Source of the DNA: Solirubrobacteraceae bacterium
Lineage (GTDB): Bacteria; Actinomycetota; Thermoleophilia; Solirubrobacterales; Solirubrobacteraceae
NCBI GenBank assembly: GCA_017882405.1
Contig: JADGPO010000008.1
Coordinates: forward strand, 1 to 15,039
Direction: 5' to 3'
DNA length: 15,039 nt
Below are positions 13,024 to 15,039 of the stretch, one piece after another (within the stretch, counting starts at the first letter, position 1; each line of letters starts with the position of its first letter). The notes beneath the pieces are model-generated. The model saw only the letters and a program-made list of their open reading frames with translations. It was not told where the DNA came from and did no database searches. The position numbers and the translations under genes were made by a program.

Positions 13024-15039
13024 TCATCGAGCGACCCCGTTCAGAGTGTTGACGACGCCGACGACATCCCCGCGGCGGTAGAAGTCAACCGCGACGAGAT
13101 TCGGAAGGTGGTGGCGAATGCGTCTGCAGGTTTCGGCACGGCTGAGCAGCGCTCCCCGTGCGTTGACCGCCGCCGCCAGCGACGGTCGGGGCGCCGGGGT
13201 CGTGTCGACCCAGTGGTTCAGCAGAAACAGCGGTGCCGACGCCGGACCGCGGTTGGGACGGCAGCTGGCGGACAAGCTTGACGCGTCGGTGAGCTCAGCC
13301 GCGTTCTTGAACTTGAACGGCGTCTCCTGGAGCGCGTGCTTGTACGCGAGGCGGTACCACGGGACGGTCCCCGCATGGTTCTCGGCCATCACCACGAGGC
13401 GCTGGTTGGAGTCGATCATCGAGCGCAGCGTCGGGAAGGGTCCCAGCGGCCCGGGGTAGACGAGATCAAGCAATCCCGCCTTCCTGAAAGCGCGCTCGAT
13501 GTCAGTGGCCGGCACTCCTTCGTCCTGGTTGACGACGACCACGACCTCGCCGGGGTTGGAGACCAGAAACGACCGCAGGTCGGCGAGCACGGAATCCAGA
13601 GATACCGCTCCGATCTCGCAGAATCCATGGCAGAGATAGATCCCACGCCTGCCGGCGCGCTGACGTCCGATGCGGGAACGGATGCGCAGCGCCGCGTCGA
13701 CCGCCGGCGCTCCGAGCTCGCGTACCGCGACCGCTCGCTTCGGCAGGCGCTCGAGATCCGTACGCGCGTTGCCGCGCAGCGCGAAACCGTAGTAGGTGTC
13801 GATCAGCAGACCGCGGATCCCCTGATCCAGCTGATCCTTGATCGTGCCGTCCTGCTGACCGAACAGCCAGTGCGGAATCGTCACCGAGGCCATCGAGTTG
13901 TGCGTGGCCGCCAGCGCGACCTCGTTCAGGGTGCGTGTGCAGAGCGCGACGTAGCCATTGCAGGTCTGGGGCGTGACAGCCGGTGCTTCATCTCCGCTCC
14001 CTTCGATGACCAATGCGACTGCGCCCGCGAGCGCGCCGACCGCGAGCGCCACCGGTGCGAATCGGCCCACAGGCCTGAGCCGTGCTGCTGCCCCGGCCGC
14101 GGGTTTCGCAGCGCCCGCGACGACCACTCGCAGAACGCCGTCAACGCCCATGTACAAGACCAACAGCCCGAATGCCAGCACCAGGACTCTGACGGTCGCC
14201 GCGGGCTCGAGCAGGATCACCGCCCCGCCGGCGGTGAATAGGAGGGCAACAGCCGGGCTGCGCCGGGGCGCCGTCCTGACGCGACCGAGCAGGCCCGTCT
14301 CCTGCGGGAGCGTCGTCTCGATTCCCGCACCGCGGAGCCACCCTGAAGCGGCACCCGCGCACAGGGCACCCGCGACCGCCAGCAACAATGCCTGGACCCG
14401 CAGCCCATCGAGGAAGGCGGCCCATACCGCGCCCACGGCAGCGCCTCGTCCCGCCGGGGCCGCCTGTTCCGCGATCTCCCGCCCGAGCGTCAGCAACACC
14501 ACGATCGCCAACCCGGCTGCCAACAGTCCAATCGCGGTCTGCCGGACCGTCCGCTTTCGGTCGGGCGAGAGCCACACTGCGCCGACAGCGGCCAGCAGGG
14601 CGAGAACCGCGAGAATCCACGCCGCCGAGTAGACCCGCTTGGCGTCACGCACCAGACCGAGCACTGCACTGCCGGGACTCAGCGTGAGCAGTGTTGCCAC
14701 CCGTTCGGCGCCGATTCGGCGGGCTGCGGCCGGCGCGAACCGCTCGAGGGCGCCCTGGACGAGCACCCCGACATCCGCAACCCGGACAAGGAGCCTCCCG
14801 TCGCCCCGCTGCACCACGGCGGTGTGAGCCTCGATCACGGCTTGGCGAAACAGCGCGGCGAACGCCTTACTGCCCAGCACTGCGCCGGCCAGCGACCGCA
14901 CCACGGGCCGCACGGCGACCAGATCCCCACCCTTGGCCCGAGTGACCGCCTCCGTGAGTCGATCGGCCACGTCGTCGCGGACGGCGGGATCACGCAGCGT
15001 GGCGACGGCCCGGTCTGCGAACGGACCCGGTCGCAGCAC
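13024..15039 (-). CDS. Polytopic membrane protein with C-terminal PI-PLC-X-like domain (N-terminus beyond window)
   Basis: The visible 671 residues form two parts. Residues 1-345 hold an N-terminal region without clear motifs, then hydrophobic segments at about 138-156, 168-186, 212-231, 262-279, 282-299 and 327-345. Residues 355-671 resemble the phosphatidylinositol-specific phospholipase C X domain. LNEVALAATHNSMA gives a candidate catalytic His (H380) with its usual Asn neighbour. GIRGLLIDTYYG (408-418) and YLCHGFCEIGAVSLDSVLADL (468-488) give D414 and a second His (H471). Strands GEVVVVVNQDEG and RLVVMAEN and the motif LLNHWVDT continue the barrel. The family cleaves phosphodiester bonds of inositol phospholipids; the domain here probably lies outside the membrane. 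Cysteine pairs such as C360/C367 and C470/C474 fit an external location. The GTG at the window edge is not evidence of a start, since the frame is open to the end. Confidence 0.8.
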   Translation of the reverse strand: MLRPGPFADRAVATLRDPAVRDDVADRLTEAVTRAKGGDLVAVRPVVRSLAGAVLGSKAFAALFRQAVIEAHTAVVQRGDGRLLVRVADVGVLVQGALERFAPAAARRIGAERVATLLTLSPGSAVLGLVRDAKRVYSAAWILAVLALLAAVGAVWLSPDRKRTVRQTAIGLLAAGLAIVVLLTLGREIAEQAAPAGRGAAVGAVWAAFLDGLRVQALLLAVAGALCAGAASGWLRGAGIETTLPQETGLLGRVRTAPRRSPAVALLFTAGGAVILLEPAATVRVLVLAFGLLVLYMGVDGVLRVVVAGAAKPAAGAAARLRPVGRFAPVALAVGALAGAVALVIEGSGDEAPAVTPQTCNGYVALCTRTLNEVALAATHNSMASVTIPHWLFGQQDGTIKDQLDQGIRGLLIDTYYGFALRGNARTDLERLPKRAVAVRELGAPAVDAALRIRSRIGRQRAGRRGIYLCHGFCEIGAVSLDSVLADLRSFLVSNPGEVVVVVNQDEGVPATDIERAFRKAGLLDLVYPGPLGPFPTLRSMIDSNQRLVVMAENHAGTVPWYRLAYKHALQETPFKFKNAAELTDASSLSASCRPNRGPASAPLFLLNHWVDTTPAPRPSLAAAVNARGALLSRAETCRRIRHHLPNLVAVDFYRRGDVVGVVNTLNGVAR

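Overview
The window comes from a high-GC actinobacterium. By eye it is strongly G/C-rich with G/C-ending codons. Most genes have no Shine-Dalgarno sequence and instead carry a TANNNT hexamer 6-8 nt before the start codon, the usual layout of leaderless actinobacterial genes. The mix of genes would suit a soil lineage such as Thermoleophilia/Solirubrobacterales, but that placement is an inference from general resemblance and was not tested. I see no rRNA, tRNA, CRISPR array, insertion sequence or integrase.

Layout: (1) 23-2786, plus strand: a small uncharacterised protein with two similar halves, then a GH15 glucoamylase/trehalase-type glycosidase. (2) 2830-4959, minus strand: a cytochrome P450 and a six-helix membrane protein. 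The P450 has its own promoter, with a 16-bp perfect palindrome between -35 and -10. (3) 5090-8944: two overlapping DHA2-type drug-efflux transporters on the minus strand, facing a divergent TetR-family regulator. Only 19 bp separate the start codons, and a perfect 7-2-7 inverted repeat covers the TetR start codon. This is the clearest regulatory unit in the window. (4) 9090-11081: an aldo/keto reductase (minus) divergent from a BASS-like membrane transporter (plus). (5) 11029-11156, minus strand: a relic of a short-chain dehydrogenase that keeps only its first and last motifs. (6) 11236-12678: 6-phosphogluconate dehydrogenase, gnd. (7) 12679-13023: a 345-bp gap with one good hairpin. (8) 13024 to the window end, minus strand: a polytopic membrane protein with a C-terminal PI-PLC-X-type domain, cut by the window edge.

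How the genes fit together: GH15 (glucose release from trehalose or alpha-glucans) and Gnd (oxidative pentose phosphate pathway, NADPH) are central carbon functions. The P450 and aldo/keto reductase are redox enzymes without an obvious shared pathway. The TetR/double-MFS unit is a probable inducible export system. I found no clearly new multi-gene system. The observations most worth following are the palindromic operators, the recurrent leaderless promoter layout, and two gene relics that retain their two ends but have lost the middle.
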